Source: Oscillospiraceae bacterium (GTDB lineage Bacteria > Bacillota > Clostridia > UMGS1883). Taken from it: a stretch of 7,516 nucleotides of DNA. The notes under the pieces are model-generated. The model was given only the letters and a program-made list of their open reading frames with translations, was not told where the DNA came from and ran no database searches. Numbering within the stretch: position 1 is the stretch's first letter; each line of letters opens with the position of its first letter. The stretch spans positions 3,460 to 10,975 of the forward strand of contig JAFLUQ010000072.1 in the NCBI GenBank assembly GCA_022508735.1. Direction: 5' to 3'. The translations under genes and the position numbers were made by a program. Shown here piece by piece: positions 1 to 6,103 of the stretch.

Positions 1-2
1 CC

Positions 3-1289
3 ATGCGCGTTGCATTTCTTTCCCTTGGCTGCAAGGTAAATCAATACGAGGCCGACGCCTGCGCCGCTCTGTTCCGTGAGCGGGGTGCGGAGATCGGCGC
101 TTTTGACGAAAAATGTGACGTGTACGTGGTTAACACCTGCTCGGTCACTAATATCGGCGACCGCAAAAGCCGACAGATGCTGCGCAGGGCCAAGCGGCTT
201 AATCCCGATGCTCTGGTCGTGGCCACCGGCTGCTATGCTCAGACCGCACGCGATGAGGTCGAGGCCATTCCCGAAGTGGACTTAGTGGTCGGCACAGCTC
301 TCAGGCACCGTATCTGCGACTTTGTTGAGGCGGCTCTAAGAGGTGAAAAGCCCGACACACAGGTTGACATAATGCGAGAGCGTGAGTTTGAGGAGCTAAA
401 CACCGAGGGCAGCGAGGAGCGCTGCCGGGCCTACATCAAAATAGAGGACGGCTGCGATAACTTCTGCTCATACTGCATAATTCCCTATGCCCGAGGGCCT
501 GTTCGCTCACGCCCCATGGAAAACATACTCTCCGAGGCCGCCCGGTTGGCCGCAAAGGGCTACCGCGAGGTAGTGCTGACCGGCATACACGTGGCCTCCT
601 ACGGAAAGGACTTAAAAAACGGGCAGGGTCTGATCGACGTTATTGAAAATGTGGCAAAAACCGATGGTCTTGAGCGCATACGCATAAGCAGCATTGATCC
701 TCGGGCCTTTACGCCGGATTTTATTGCCCGTGCCGCCGCCTGCGCAAAGCTTTGCAGGCACTTTCACATATCCCTTCAGAGCGGCAGCGCCTCCGTGCTT
801 AAGCGCATGAACCGGAAATACTCCCCCGAGCAGTACCTTGACGCCCTTGCAAGGATCAGGGCCGCCATGCCGGACGGCTCCGTAACTACCGACATAATAT
901 GCGGCTTCCCCGGCGAAACCGAGGAGGAGTATGCCGAAACCCTCGCCTTCGCCGAGACTGCTGAGTTTGCTAACATTCACGTTTTTCCATACTCTGAGCG
1001 CCGAGGCACCGTAGCTGCCGACATGGAGCAGCTGCCTCACAAGCTCCGTGAGGAGCGGGCGGCCCGGCTCAGCGAGGCCGCCGCTGTTCTCAAGGCAAAA
1101 TTTGAGGCTGGGCATATTGGCGACTCGGTGAAGGTACTCTTTGAAAAGACTGAGAACGGCTTCGCCGAGGGCCTCAGCGAAAATTATATCCGTATATTCG
1201 TGCCTGAGCGTATTGATCTGACCGGCGAAATACGAAGCGTCAGAATAACAGAAAAGCGTGATGGCCGGGTATACGGCGAGCTTATATAG
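3..1289 (+). CDS. mtaB: tRNA (N6-threonylcarbamoyladenosine(37)-C(2))-methylthiotransferase MtaB
   Basis: This radical-SAM enzyme inserts a methylthio group into t6A at position 37 of ANN-decoding tRNAs, giving ms2t6A, in the cytoplasm. The N-terminal UPF0004 domain opens with FLSLGCKVNQYEAD, the typical MtaB start, and carries the three auxiliary-cluster cysteines at C10, C46 (VVNTCSVT) and C77 (TGCYAQ). The radical-SAM domain has the CxxxCxxC motif at C151, C155 and C158, followed by IIPYARGPVRSR. The last 60 residues or so (GDSVKVLFE to the end) fit a TRAM RNA-binding domain. The 428 residues are close to full family length, so the ATG at base 3 is probably the true start although its ribosome binding site lies outside the window. 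KVNQYEADA and the ANN-tRNA family context favour MtaB over MiaB or RimO. Transcription ends at the adjacent terminator. Confidence 0.95.
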   Translation: MRVAFLSLGCKVNQYEADACAALFRERGAEIGAFDEKCDVYVVNTCSVTNIGDRKSRQMLRRAKRLNPDALVVATGCYAQTARDEVEAIPEVDLVVGTALRHRICDFVEAALRGEKPDTQVDIMREREFEELNTEGSEERCRAYIKIEDGCDNFCSYCIIPYARGPVRSRPMENILSEAARLAAKGYREVVLTGIHVASYGKDLKNGQGLIDVIENVAKTDGLERIRISSIDPRAFTPDFIARAAACAKLCRHFHISLQSGSASVLKRMNRKYSPEQYLDALARIRAAMPDGSVTTDIICGFPGETEEEYAETLAFAETAEFANIHVFPYSERRGTVAADMEQLPHKLREERAARLSEAAAVLKAKFEAGHIGDSVKVLFEKTENGFAEGLSENYIRIFVPERIDLTGEIRSVRITEKRDGRVYGELI

Positions 1290-1293
1290 ATAT

Positions 1294-1325
1294 TACCGCG
1301 GGAAAAATTTTTCCGCGGTATTTTT
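1294..1325 (+). terminator. Rho-independent terminator of mtaB
   Basis: TACCGCGG (1294-1301) pairs with CCGCGGTA (1313-1320). The A5/T5 stretch between them can lengthen the stem, and a T5 tract follows at 1321-1325. It lies 5 bases after the mtaB stop. The T-tract directly abuts the -35 element of the next operon. Confidence 0.9.
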
Positions 1326-1352
1326 GAACCTTTTTCTATACAAAAGCATCTA
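1326..1352 (+). promoter_or_regulatory. ECF-type promoter of the sigma/anti-sigma operon
   Basis: A GAACC -35 element (1326-1330), with a following T5 run, is separated by exactly 16 bases from CATCTA (1347-1352). The AAC-containing -35 and CxxCTA-like -10 fit the general form of ECF promoters. The same GAACCTTTTT and 16-base spacer recur in front of the other ECF gene (6089 down to 6063). The inferred start of transcription is near 1359, about 45 bases before the ATG. Autoregulation by the downstream sigma factor is an inference from this similarity. Confidence 0.65.
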
Positions 1353-1386
1353 ATTATTGAAAGCAAGACGTCATGCTCAAAAAATG

Positions 1387-1395
1387 AAAGGAGGT
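1387..1395 (+). promoter_or_regulatory. Ribosome binding site fixing the ECF sigma start
   Basis: AAAGGAGGT is a near-perfect Shine-Dalgarno with the ATG at 1405 about 10 bases downstream of GGAGG. An in-frame TTG at 1357 would add 16 residues, but it has no ribosome binding site and falls at the predicted transcription start, so it is not used here. Confidence 0.85.
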
Positions 1396-1404
1396 CGGGC
1401 CGCA

Positions 1405-1878
1405 ATGGACAAGGATGAATTTGCACAGCAGGTGCGCGCCGCCGAGGGCACGCTGTATAATGTGGCGAAAACCATGCTTGCAAGCGAAAGCGACTGCGAG
1501 GACGCCGTATCGGACGCCATTCTCAGCGCATGGCTACGGCTTGGAAGCCTTCGGGAACCGCAATATTTTAAAACCTGGCTGGTGCGTATTCTGATAAACG
1601 AGTGCAACAAGCGGCTTCGCCGAAAAAAAATAACCGTTCCCTATGAGGAGTATATGGACACGCCCGCGCCTGAGCCGGAGGACTACTCCGACCTGTACCG
1701 TGCGGTGGCCGAGCTTAAGCCGAAATTGCGCATTGCGGTGCTGTTATTCTACATAGAGGGCTATTCCCTCGATGAGACCGCGCGGCTCCTGAAAATCCCG
1801 CAGGGAACCGTGAAAAGCCGCCTGAACGCGGCAAGAAAAATTTTAAAGGAGAGACTACGTGATGAAGACTTACCTTAA
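1405..1878 (+). CDS. ECF-family RNA polymerase sigma factor
   Basis: This alternative sigma factor of 157 residues has only regions 2 and 4, as is normal for the ECF group. Region 2 spans about residues 14-75, with the core-binding stretch DCEDAVSDAILSAWLRL and the DNA-contacting FKTWLVRILINECNKRLRRKK. Region 4 spans about 100-150 and contains the helix-turn-helix SLDETARLLKIPQGTVKSRLNAAR. The general type is that of the SigV/SigW-like ECFs of Firmicutes, but the subgroup cannot be fixed by eye. The next gene starts inside this one, overlapping by 17 bases, and encodes a single-pass membrane protein, so this is probably a sigma/anti-sigma pair responding to an envelope signal. An ECF-like promoter just upstream suggests autoregulation. 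The start is set by the strong AAAGGAGGT at 1387. Confidence 0.93.
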   Translation: MDKDEFAQQVRAAEGTLYNVAKTMLASESDCEDAVSDAILSAWLRLGSLREPQYFKTWLVRILINECNKRLRRKKITVPYEEYMDTPAPEPEDYSDLYRAVAELKPKLRIAVLLFYIEGYSLDETARLLKIPQGTVKSRLNAARKILKERLRDEDLP

Positions 1879-2665
1879 ACCTACAGAAAATTTCCACAAC
1901 GCCGTTGAAACTACACTCGATCGACTGCCGGAGGCTGCTCCGGTGCGACGTCACATAGGGCGAAGATTTGCGGCACTGGGTGTAGCCGCCGCGCTTACTT
2001 TGGCGATAGGCGTAGGAGCAAGCTCCCTGATAAAATATCAAAACAGCTGGTCGAGCGCCGAGCCTGACTTTACCGAGCTGCCCTCTCAGCAGGAAATGGA
2101 GGAGCGCTTTGGCTATCCCTATAAGGCGGTCGAAAAGTTTTCCAACGGCTTTGAGTTCGCCGGGGGCTTTGTGACCCACAACGAGACCTATGGTGAGGGA
2201 GGGGATCATATTGGCAATTATGATTCACTGTCGTGCGAGTATGAGCGCGGCGACCAGTATCTGACCCTGATGACCAGTCTGGCCGTTGGAGAGAACGCGA
2301 CAATAGAAGGCGATGTCGCCGAAACCTATAACGGATTAGATTTTTTCTATAAGGCCTCGACATTTTTCCTCGTGCCGGACGACAAAGTGATAACCGAGGA
2401 CGATGAACGGGCTCTCGTTAACGGGGAATATTCCTTCAGCTTCGGCGAATATGAACCGACCGAGGAAGAGGCTATGGAGATCAGGTCAGGCGAAAGCCGT
2501 GCGGTCTTTTCACTCATAAACAGCGACAATCAATTTCCGGCCATAAGGCATCAGAAGTCAGTGCAGTGGATAGACGATGGCAGGCTCTACCGGATATTAT
2601 ATGTAGGCGCGAAAAACATGGATAAAGCTGAGCTGCTTGGCATGGCAAAAGAAATAATAGGCTAA
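1862..2665 (+). CDS. Putative membrane-anchored anti-sigma factor, DUF4367-like C-terminus
   Basis: This 267-residue protein has a short basic cytoplasmic N-terminus (residues 1-33, including FHNAVETTLDRLPE), one membrane segment at about 34-56 (FAALGVAAALTLAIGVGASSLI) and a roughly 200-residue acidic extracytoplasmic part. The C-terminal stretch WIDDGRLYRILYVGAKNMDKAELLGMAKEI resembles the end of DUF4367 domains, which are common in partners of clostridial ECF sigma factors. No zinc-binding anti-sigma motif (HxxxCxxC) is present. The ATG at 1862 follows AAAGGAGAG by 8 bases and overlaps the sigma gene; a GTG one codon earlier is less well spaced. The inferred role is to hold the sigma factor at the membrane through the N-terminal segment and sense through the outer domain. 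The arrangement is strong evidence for partnership, but anti-sigma function is not shown by a recognisable motif. Confidence 0.75.
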   Translation: MKTYLKPTENFHNAVETTLDRLPEAAPVRRHIGRRFAALGVAAALTLAIGVGASSLIKYQNSWSSAEPDFTELPSQQEMEERFGYPYKAVEKFSNGFEFAGGFVTHNETYGEGGDHIGNYDSLSCEYERGDQYLTLMTSLAVGENATIEGDVAETYNGLDFFYKASTFFLVPDDKVITEDDERALVNGEYSFSFGEYEPTEEEAMEIRSGESRAVFSLINSDNQFPAIRHQKSVQWIDDGRLYRILYVGAKNMDKAELLGMAKEIIG

Positions 2666-2669
2666 CACG

Positions 2670-2697
2670 AAAACCGGCCCCGCATGGGGCCGGTTTT
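2670..2697. terminator. Bidirectional Rho-independent terminator between convergent operons
   Basis: AAAACCGGCCCC (2670-2681) pairs perfectly with GGGGCCGGTTTT (2686-2697) around a GCAT loop. The A4/T4 ends provide a short U-run in either direction. It lies between the stop of the anti-sigma gene and the stop of the minus-strand membrane protein, so it can serve both. Confidence 0.85.
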
Positions 2698-2709
2698 GCG
2701 GCAAAAGCC

Positions 2710-3672
2710 TTATCTTCTGTTCAGAAGATGACATATTCCGGCACTGATAAAGCCTGACAGCAGTACGGTCAGAATATCAACAGGAGCAAGAACTATCCCC
2801 GGAAGTCCGTCGAACAACGCTCCCGCGCCAAAGCGATATAAATGTCCGCTCAGAAGTATCATTTCGCCGATGTACATCACCAAAGTAATGACAGTCGAAA
2901 CGGCGCAGGGAACCATCACGGAAAGCCTCGTTTCTCTTCCCATCAGAAACGAGCCCGCAAAGATTCCCGCCGTGACGCCGAGCACAATAAAGAACAGAAT
3001 CATGAGTGCCGCCGACATCGGGGAAACGGTGATCTCACCGGTTCTGAAAAAGGCGGTAAAGCAGGCAAAGATGCAAAGCCCGAGAAAAATAGCCGTGCAG
3101 ACAGATTGAACAACCAGCGCCTTCACCCGTGAACGATTTCCCGAACACAGCACCGCACCAAAGCCGTACAGACAGTTAATGAGCGAGATTATCAGAATTA
3201 TTGATATCATGTAAAAGTGAAGCTTAAAAGCCGGGCTGTATTCCCCCATAAGGACGTTGACCTCGGTCCACGTTCTGGTCTCATAAGCCGCCGGCGAAAC
3301 ATAACACATATACATCTGCCAGCTTTCCAGCTTATATCCCGTAAACACCTCTTCCGAAAGCGTCTCCGTCACTATCACACGGCTTTCGAGCAGCAGCTCT
3401 GAAACAAAGAAAGCCGCAGACGAGAGAACAGAGGCCGCCCCAATGGCATATTTTTTCACATACCGGAAAATGAGCGGCATCAGTATCACCGCAATTATCA
3501 CAGACAGCGCGATCGGAGCATACGGTATGATATATTTCGGGTAGCTTTCCTTTAAAACCGTGCCCTTTGTCGCCATATCGTAAACCACGCTGACGCCCAT
3601 ATAAATGGGATAGGCCGCAGCGGCCAATGTGCCAAGCAGAGCCCCCAGCCAATACTTTTGGAATTTCGACAT
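2710..3672 (-). CDS. Unrecognised polytopic membrane protein of the blaI/M56 operon
   Basis: I do not recognise a family for this 320-residue protein. It has about eight hydrophobic segments, near residues 8-31, 47-70, 75-95, 152-175, 185-209, 218-243, 250-274 and 290-316. A hydrophilic loop of about 55 residues (96-151) between the third and fourth segments contains TETLSEEVFTGYKLESW and ETRTWTEVNVLMGEYSPAF. By the positive-inside rule (RYVKK at 70-74 before segment 3) this loop probably faces outward. No catalytic or transport motif stands out. The ATG is 6 bases after AGAGGAGGAA, and the gene follows the M56 protease stop by 13 bases, so the two are co-transcribed. A role as sensor for, or target of, the protease-repressor pair is inferred from context only. 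Confidence 0.8.
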   Translation of the reverse strand: MSKFQKYWLGALLGTLAAAAYPIYMGVSVVYDMATKGTVLKESYPKYIIPYAPIALSVIIAVILMPLIFRYVKKYAIGAASVLSSAAFFVSELLLESRVIVTETLSEEVFTGYKLESWQMYMCYVSPAAYETRTWTEVNVLMGEYSPAFKLHFYMISIILIISLINCLYGFGAVLCSGNRSRVKALVVQSVCTAIFLGLCIFACFTAFFRTGEITVSPMSAALMILFFIVLGVTAGIFAGSFLMGRETRLSVMVPCAVSTVITLVMYIGEMILLSGHLYRFGAGALFDGLPGIVLAPVDILTVLLSGFISAGICHLLNRR

Positions 3673-3685
3673 CGTTATTCCTCCT

Positions 3686-4621
3686 CTACCTTGCGTTTGT
3701 CAGCAATACGTAACATATCGCCGCAGCCAAAGCGGCAAAGCACCCCGCCGAAAAGGCGGATAGCCTTTTATATGACAGTATACGCTCTATGCGTACTCTA
3801 AGCCTTGCCCCACCAAAGGCCGTTATGAGCTTACGACGGCTTTCGGCATAGCTGAGCAGTGCTGATGCGTAGCTCTTTCTCTCGCTTTCTCCGCACTGTG
3901 TGAGTACGGCCTCGTCGCAGGCGAGCTCAGTACTCTCAAAAAATTTCTCCAGAAAAACCCACGCAAGCGGATTAAACCAGTGTACGCAAGCGGTCACTAC
4001 GGAGACGACGCGCCACAGATTGTCCCACCTACGGATATGAGCGTTTTCATGCAGTAAAATGAATGTCAGATCATCTTCCGGGCAGCCCTCCGGCAGTACT
4101 ATCTTTCCCCGCAGAATACCATAAGCCGCCGGAGCCGTAAGGGCGCTTGAAATATAAATATTACCCCTCAGGTGTCGGGCCTTTTTTAATTCCGTTATTG
4201 TAATTACATAACCCACAATAACGAACAAGAGAAGCACGGCTGCCACCGCCAGCCATAATATTGAGGCCATACGGAATATATCCTCTAAGAGGTCAATTTC
4301 ATATGTGACCGGGAAATATGTCTTAGCGGCGCCCACATGGTTCATCATCGACATCGAAAGATCGTTTTCACTTTTGTATATCACGACATTTTTTACCATG
4401 ATCTTTTTGGAGAGCCTTGTGAGCAGGGTCATCAGGCTATATCGGGAGTTCATTCCGACGGGGATCCACATGCGGACAAACGGGATTATCCAAAGAAAGC
4501 AGTACAGCCTCCGCGGCAGCCGCGAAATTTTGCCTGACAACAGTACAATAATTCCGGCTATGGAGGCGGAAACAGACATACTGAACAGCCAGTAAAAAAT
4601 CTCTGAAAGCAATGCCGTCAC
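3686..4621 (-). CDS. M56-family (BlaR1-like) membrane metalloprotease lacking the penicillin-binding sensor domain
   Basis: BlaR1/MecR1-type proteases are membrane zinc peptidases that lead to inactivation of the cognate BlaI-type repressor after sensing a signal outside. Here the zinc motif is HENAH (191-195), followed by HWFNPLAW (214-221) and the further ligand region ELACDEAVL (E232, D236). Membrane segments lie near 8-29, 39-56, 117-142 and 288-308. The protein ends at residue 311, just after the fourth segment. Full BlaR1 is nearly twice as long, with a C-terminal class-D beta-lactamase-like sensor; that domain is absent, not interrupted, because the next gene starts cleanly. Start: GTG at 4621 gives a GTGA overlap with the blaI stop. 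However, the AGAGGTGA ribosome binding site sits better before a TTG at 4612, three codons in. The ligand is unknown. Confidence 0.9.
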   Translation of the reverse strand: MTALLSEIFYWLFSMSVSASIAGIIVLLSGKISRLPRRLYCFLWIIPFVRMWIPVGMNSRYSLMTLLTRLSKKIMVKNVVIYKSENDLSMSMMNHVGAAKTYFPVTYEIDLLEDIFRMASILWLAVAAVLLLFVIVGYVITITELKKARHLRGNIYISSALTAPAAYGILRGKIVLPEGCPEDDLTFILLHENAHIRRWDNLWRVVSVVTACVHWFNPLAWVFLEKFFESTELACDEAVLTQCGESERKSYASALLSYAESRRKLITAFGGARLRVRIERILSYKRLSAFSAGCFAALAAAICYVLLTNAR

Positions 4622-4971
4622 CTCTCTTCGATCATCCTTCGCAGCTCGCCGATCTCCTCTGAAGACAGCTCCTCGTCGCCCAGAAGGGCGGAGAACAAGG
4701 CCTTTCTTGAGCCGCCGAAAAGTTTATCCAGAAGTGAGCGGGTCTCCGTCCTTTGAATTTCATCACGGGAGACCAGTGACGTGCATACAAAGCCCGGATC
4801 GGACCTCTGAACGAAGCCCTTGCTCTGGAGCTTTTTAATAATTGTGTAGGTGGTATTTTTGTTCCATCCTATCGTATCGGCGGCGATAAGGCTGATCTGC
4901 TTCGCCGAAACAGGTTCGTTAGACCAGATTATGTCCATCACTTTTATTTCGCTGTCAAAAAGCTTTTGCAT
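4618..4971 (-). CDS. blaI: BlaI/MecI/CopY-family transcriptional repressor
   Basis: This 117-residue winged-helix repressor binds dyad operators as a dimer and is removed by an M56 protease partner. The opening LFDSEIKVMDIIWSNEPVSAKQI is the typical start of the family. The recognition helix lies in WNKNTTYTIIKKLQSKGFVQR (about residues 35-55). The acidic C-terminal dimerisation part has the usual DEELSSEEIGELRRMI. The gene overlaps the M56 protease by four bases and is first in the operon. The ATG at 4971 is chosen because AGAGGTGA (4984-4977) is correctly spaced before it; the GTG at 4980 lies inside that binding site. Two ACTA-N6-TAGT dyads in its own promoter indicate autorepression. The symbol denotes the family; no beta-lactamase gene is present, so the regulated function is unknown. 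Confidence 0.93.
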   Translation of the reverse strand: MQKLFDSEIKVMDIIWSNEPVSAKQISLIAADTIGWNKNTTYTIIKKLQSKGFVQRSDPGFVCTSLVSRDEIQRTETRSLLDKLFGGSRKALFSALLGDEELSSEEIGELRRMIEER

Positions 4972-4988
4972 ATATTTCACCTCTTTAG

Positions 4989-5020
4989 ACTACTGCTATA
5001 GTCTATACTACCATAATAGT
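4989..5020 (-). promoter_or_regulatory. Two tandem BlaI-type operators
   Basis: Two dyads of the form ACTA-N6-TAGT lie at 5007-5020 and 4989-5002, with centres 18 bp apart. The second extends to AGACTA-N6-TAGTCT. The 14-bp core has the arm layout of known MecI/BlaI operators (ACTACATATGTAGT type). The first covers the spacer and part of the -10 box and the second covers the transcription start, so bound repressor would block the promoter. Repressor identity is inferred from the adjacent blaI. Confidence 0.8.
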
Positions 5021-5033
5021 CCAAATTTGTCAA
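5005..5033 (-). promoter_or_regulatory. Housekeeping promoter of the blaI operon
   Basis: On the minus strand a perfect TTGACA -35 (5033-5028) is followed after exactly 17 bases by TAGTAT (5010-5005, four of six consensus bases). The predicted transcript starts near 4998, about 27 bases before the blaI ATG. The -10 is embedded in the upstream operator and the -35 lies in a separate inverted repeat. Confidence 0.8.
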
Positions 5034-5056
5034 TATGTTTTTTATATATTGACAAA
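5026..5056. repeat. Perfect 11-bp inverted repeat over the blaI -35 box
   Basis: TTTGTCAATAT (5026-5036) is the exact reverse complement of ATATTGACAAA (5046-5056), with 9 bases between. One arm holds the -35 TTGACA of the blaI promoter; the other gives a TTGACA on the plus strand for which I see no matching -10. It could be an operator for another regulator, or part of the end structure of the upstream gene's transcript, whose U-run overlaps it. Confidence 0.6.
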
Positions 5057-5084
5057 AAATGTCCCCGCCGGAAAATCGGCGGGG
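5054..5084 (-). terminator. Rho-independent terminator of the sigma-GNAT gene
   Basis: Read on the minus strand, CCCCGCCG (5084-5077) pairs with CGGCGGGG (5070-5063) around ATTTTC, followed by ACA and a T6 tract (5059-5054). It begins 28 bases after the stop of the sigma-GNAT gene and separates it from the blaI promoter. Confidence 0.8.
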
Positions 5085-5112
5085 GAACATACAAATATAG
5101 ACACATCTTGTT

Positions 5113-6039
5113 TCACTGGACAGCCGTAAAGCCTACCTCACGCGCTAAATTCAGCATGGGGAGATTATCCTCGCGCACGGATATATAGGCGATCTTGCCG
5201 CGGCTGAGTATCTTCTCTGTACACAGGCGAACAAGCCTTGCAGCATGGCCCAAGTGGCGAAAGCGCGGTACAGTGGCCACAGCAGCAACCTCCTCGCGGC
5301 CATCCTCATGATGAAATATGGCAGCTCGGGATACTATCTTGCCATTCTCCATTATTACGAATTCCTCATATGCCGCCGGATCCCAGCTGCCGTCAAAATA
5401 CTCATCACGCGAGCACATCAGATTTTCACCGAACTCGCCAAAGTACTCGTTTAATATGTCGTAGTCCTTTCGCGAGTCAAACGGCGTGATCCCGCTTCGG
5501 TCTACCAAGCCGTTGCGCAGAGAATTTTTTGTGCAAATAAATTTCACGATCATTTTCAGACTTCCTTTCGTTCTTGGTGAAAGCGGGTAGATATCTTTAA
5601 AGCGCATCCGGGCCGAGTGCAGTCGGCTTTTTACGGTTCCGACCGGCACACCCAGCAAGGTTGCCAGCTCTGCATGGGAGCGATCCTCATAGTAAAACAG
5701 TCGCAGCAAATGCCGGTCTTCCAGGGACAAGCGCTCAAGGGTGTCCGCAACCTCGGAGATTAAGTCGCCTACATCCGGAGTGGTCGCTGTGTTCACTTTG
5801 GCGGCAAGCTTTCCCTGCGAGTAGTTCCGGCGGTAAAAATCATTGCACTTGTTGGCGGCTATGCGCAGCAGCCAAGCCCTGAAGTTTTGTCTGTCTTGCA
5901 GGGCGCCGAAGCCACGCCATGCCGCAAGGTATACCTCCTGTAGTACGTCCTCGACACCATCTTCTCCGGATAGTCTCCGCCATACAAAGGCTTCAGCTGC
6001 ATTGCGGTTTTCTGTCAGCAATTCTTCAAATACGCTCAC
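5113..6039 (-). CDS. ECF sigma factor fused in frame to a C-terminal GNAT acetyltransferase domain
   Basis: The first 155 residues or so are a complete ECF sigma factor. Region 2 spans about 10-75 (VEDVLQEVYLAAWRGF, FRAWLLRIAANKCNDFYRR) and region 4 about 100-150, with the helix-turn-helix SHAELATLLGVPVGTVKSRL. The frame then continues without a stop into about 145 residues of a GNAT domain. Its acetyl-CoA-binding motif A is VAAVATVPRFRHLGHAARL (R261-x-x-G264-x-A266), and the later REDNLPMLNLAREVGF is motif B-like. Total length is 308, about twice a normal ECF. Start: GTG at 6039, preceded by AAGGTG at 5 bases; an upstream in-frame TTG at 6057 lies only 6 bases past the -10 box. No anti-sigma gene is adjacent. 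The acetyl acceptor is unknown. An internal ribosome binding site and ATG at 5553 may also yield GNAT alone. Confidence 0.88.
   Translation of the reverse strand: MSVFEELLTENRNAAEAFVWRRLSGEDGVEDVLQEVYLAAWRGFGALQDRQNFRAWLLRIAANKCNDFYRRNYSQGKLAAKVNTATTPDVGDLISEVADTLERLSLEDRHLLRLFYYEDRSHAELATLLGVPVGTVKSRLHSARMRFKDIYPLSPRTKGSLKMIVKFICTKNSLRNGLVDRSGITPFDSRKDYDILNEYFGEFGENLMCSRDEYFDGSWDPAAYEEFVIMENGKIVSRAAIFHHEDGREEVAAVATVPRFRHLGHAARLVRLCTEKILSRGKIAYISVREDNLPMLNLAREVGFTAVQ
5551..5568 (-). promoter_or_regulatory. Internal ribosome binding site and ATG at the sigma/GNAT junction
   Basis: On the minus strand AAAGGAAG (5568-5561) is followed after 7 bases by an in-frame ATG (5553-5551), which is Met163 of the fusion. 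From it an open frame of 146 codons encodes MIVKFICTKN onward, the length of a complete stand-alone GNAT enzyme. The quality and position of the site suggest either a former separate gene joined by loss of the sigma stop codon, or present dual translation. Confidence 0.6.
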
Positions 6040-6062
6040 TATTTCACCTTCTTCCAATTATA

Positions 6063-6089
6063 TAGTCGTATAAAAGACTAAAAAGGTTC
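6063..6089 (-). promoter_or_regulatory. ECF-type promoter of the sigma-GNAT gene
   Basis: On the minus strand GAACC (6089-6085) plus a T5 run is followed, 16 bases after GAACC, by CGACTA (6068-6063). The -35 sequence, T-run and spacer length are identical to those at 1326-1352. The predicted transcript starts near 6056. A TAGTC-N8-GACTA dyad (6063-6080) overlaps the -10. Recognition by one or both ECF sigmas of this window is inferred. Confidence 0.65.
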
Positions 6090-6103
6090 AGCCAATTTTT
6101 GAA

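Noticed and set aside
612..1115. Long minus-strand open frame of 167 codons inside mtaB
   Set aside because: It lies wholly opposite a gene with clear radical-SAM motifs, has no ribosome binding site and shows no recognisable domain; it is a product of codon bias.
1715..2209. Minus-strand open frame of 164 codons across the sigma/anti-sigma junction
   Set aside because: It is antisense to two well-supported overlapping genes and has no family features.
5049..5077. Plus-strand promoter starting at TTGACA 5049-5054
   Set aside because: No -10 box is found at the right distance; that position falls in the GC-rich terminator stem, and no plus-strand gene follows.
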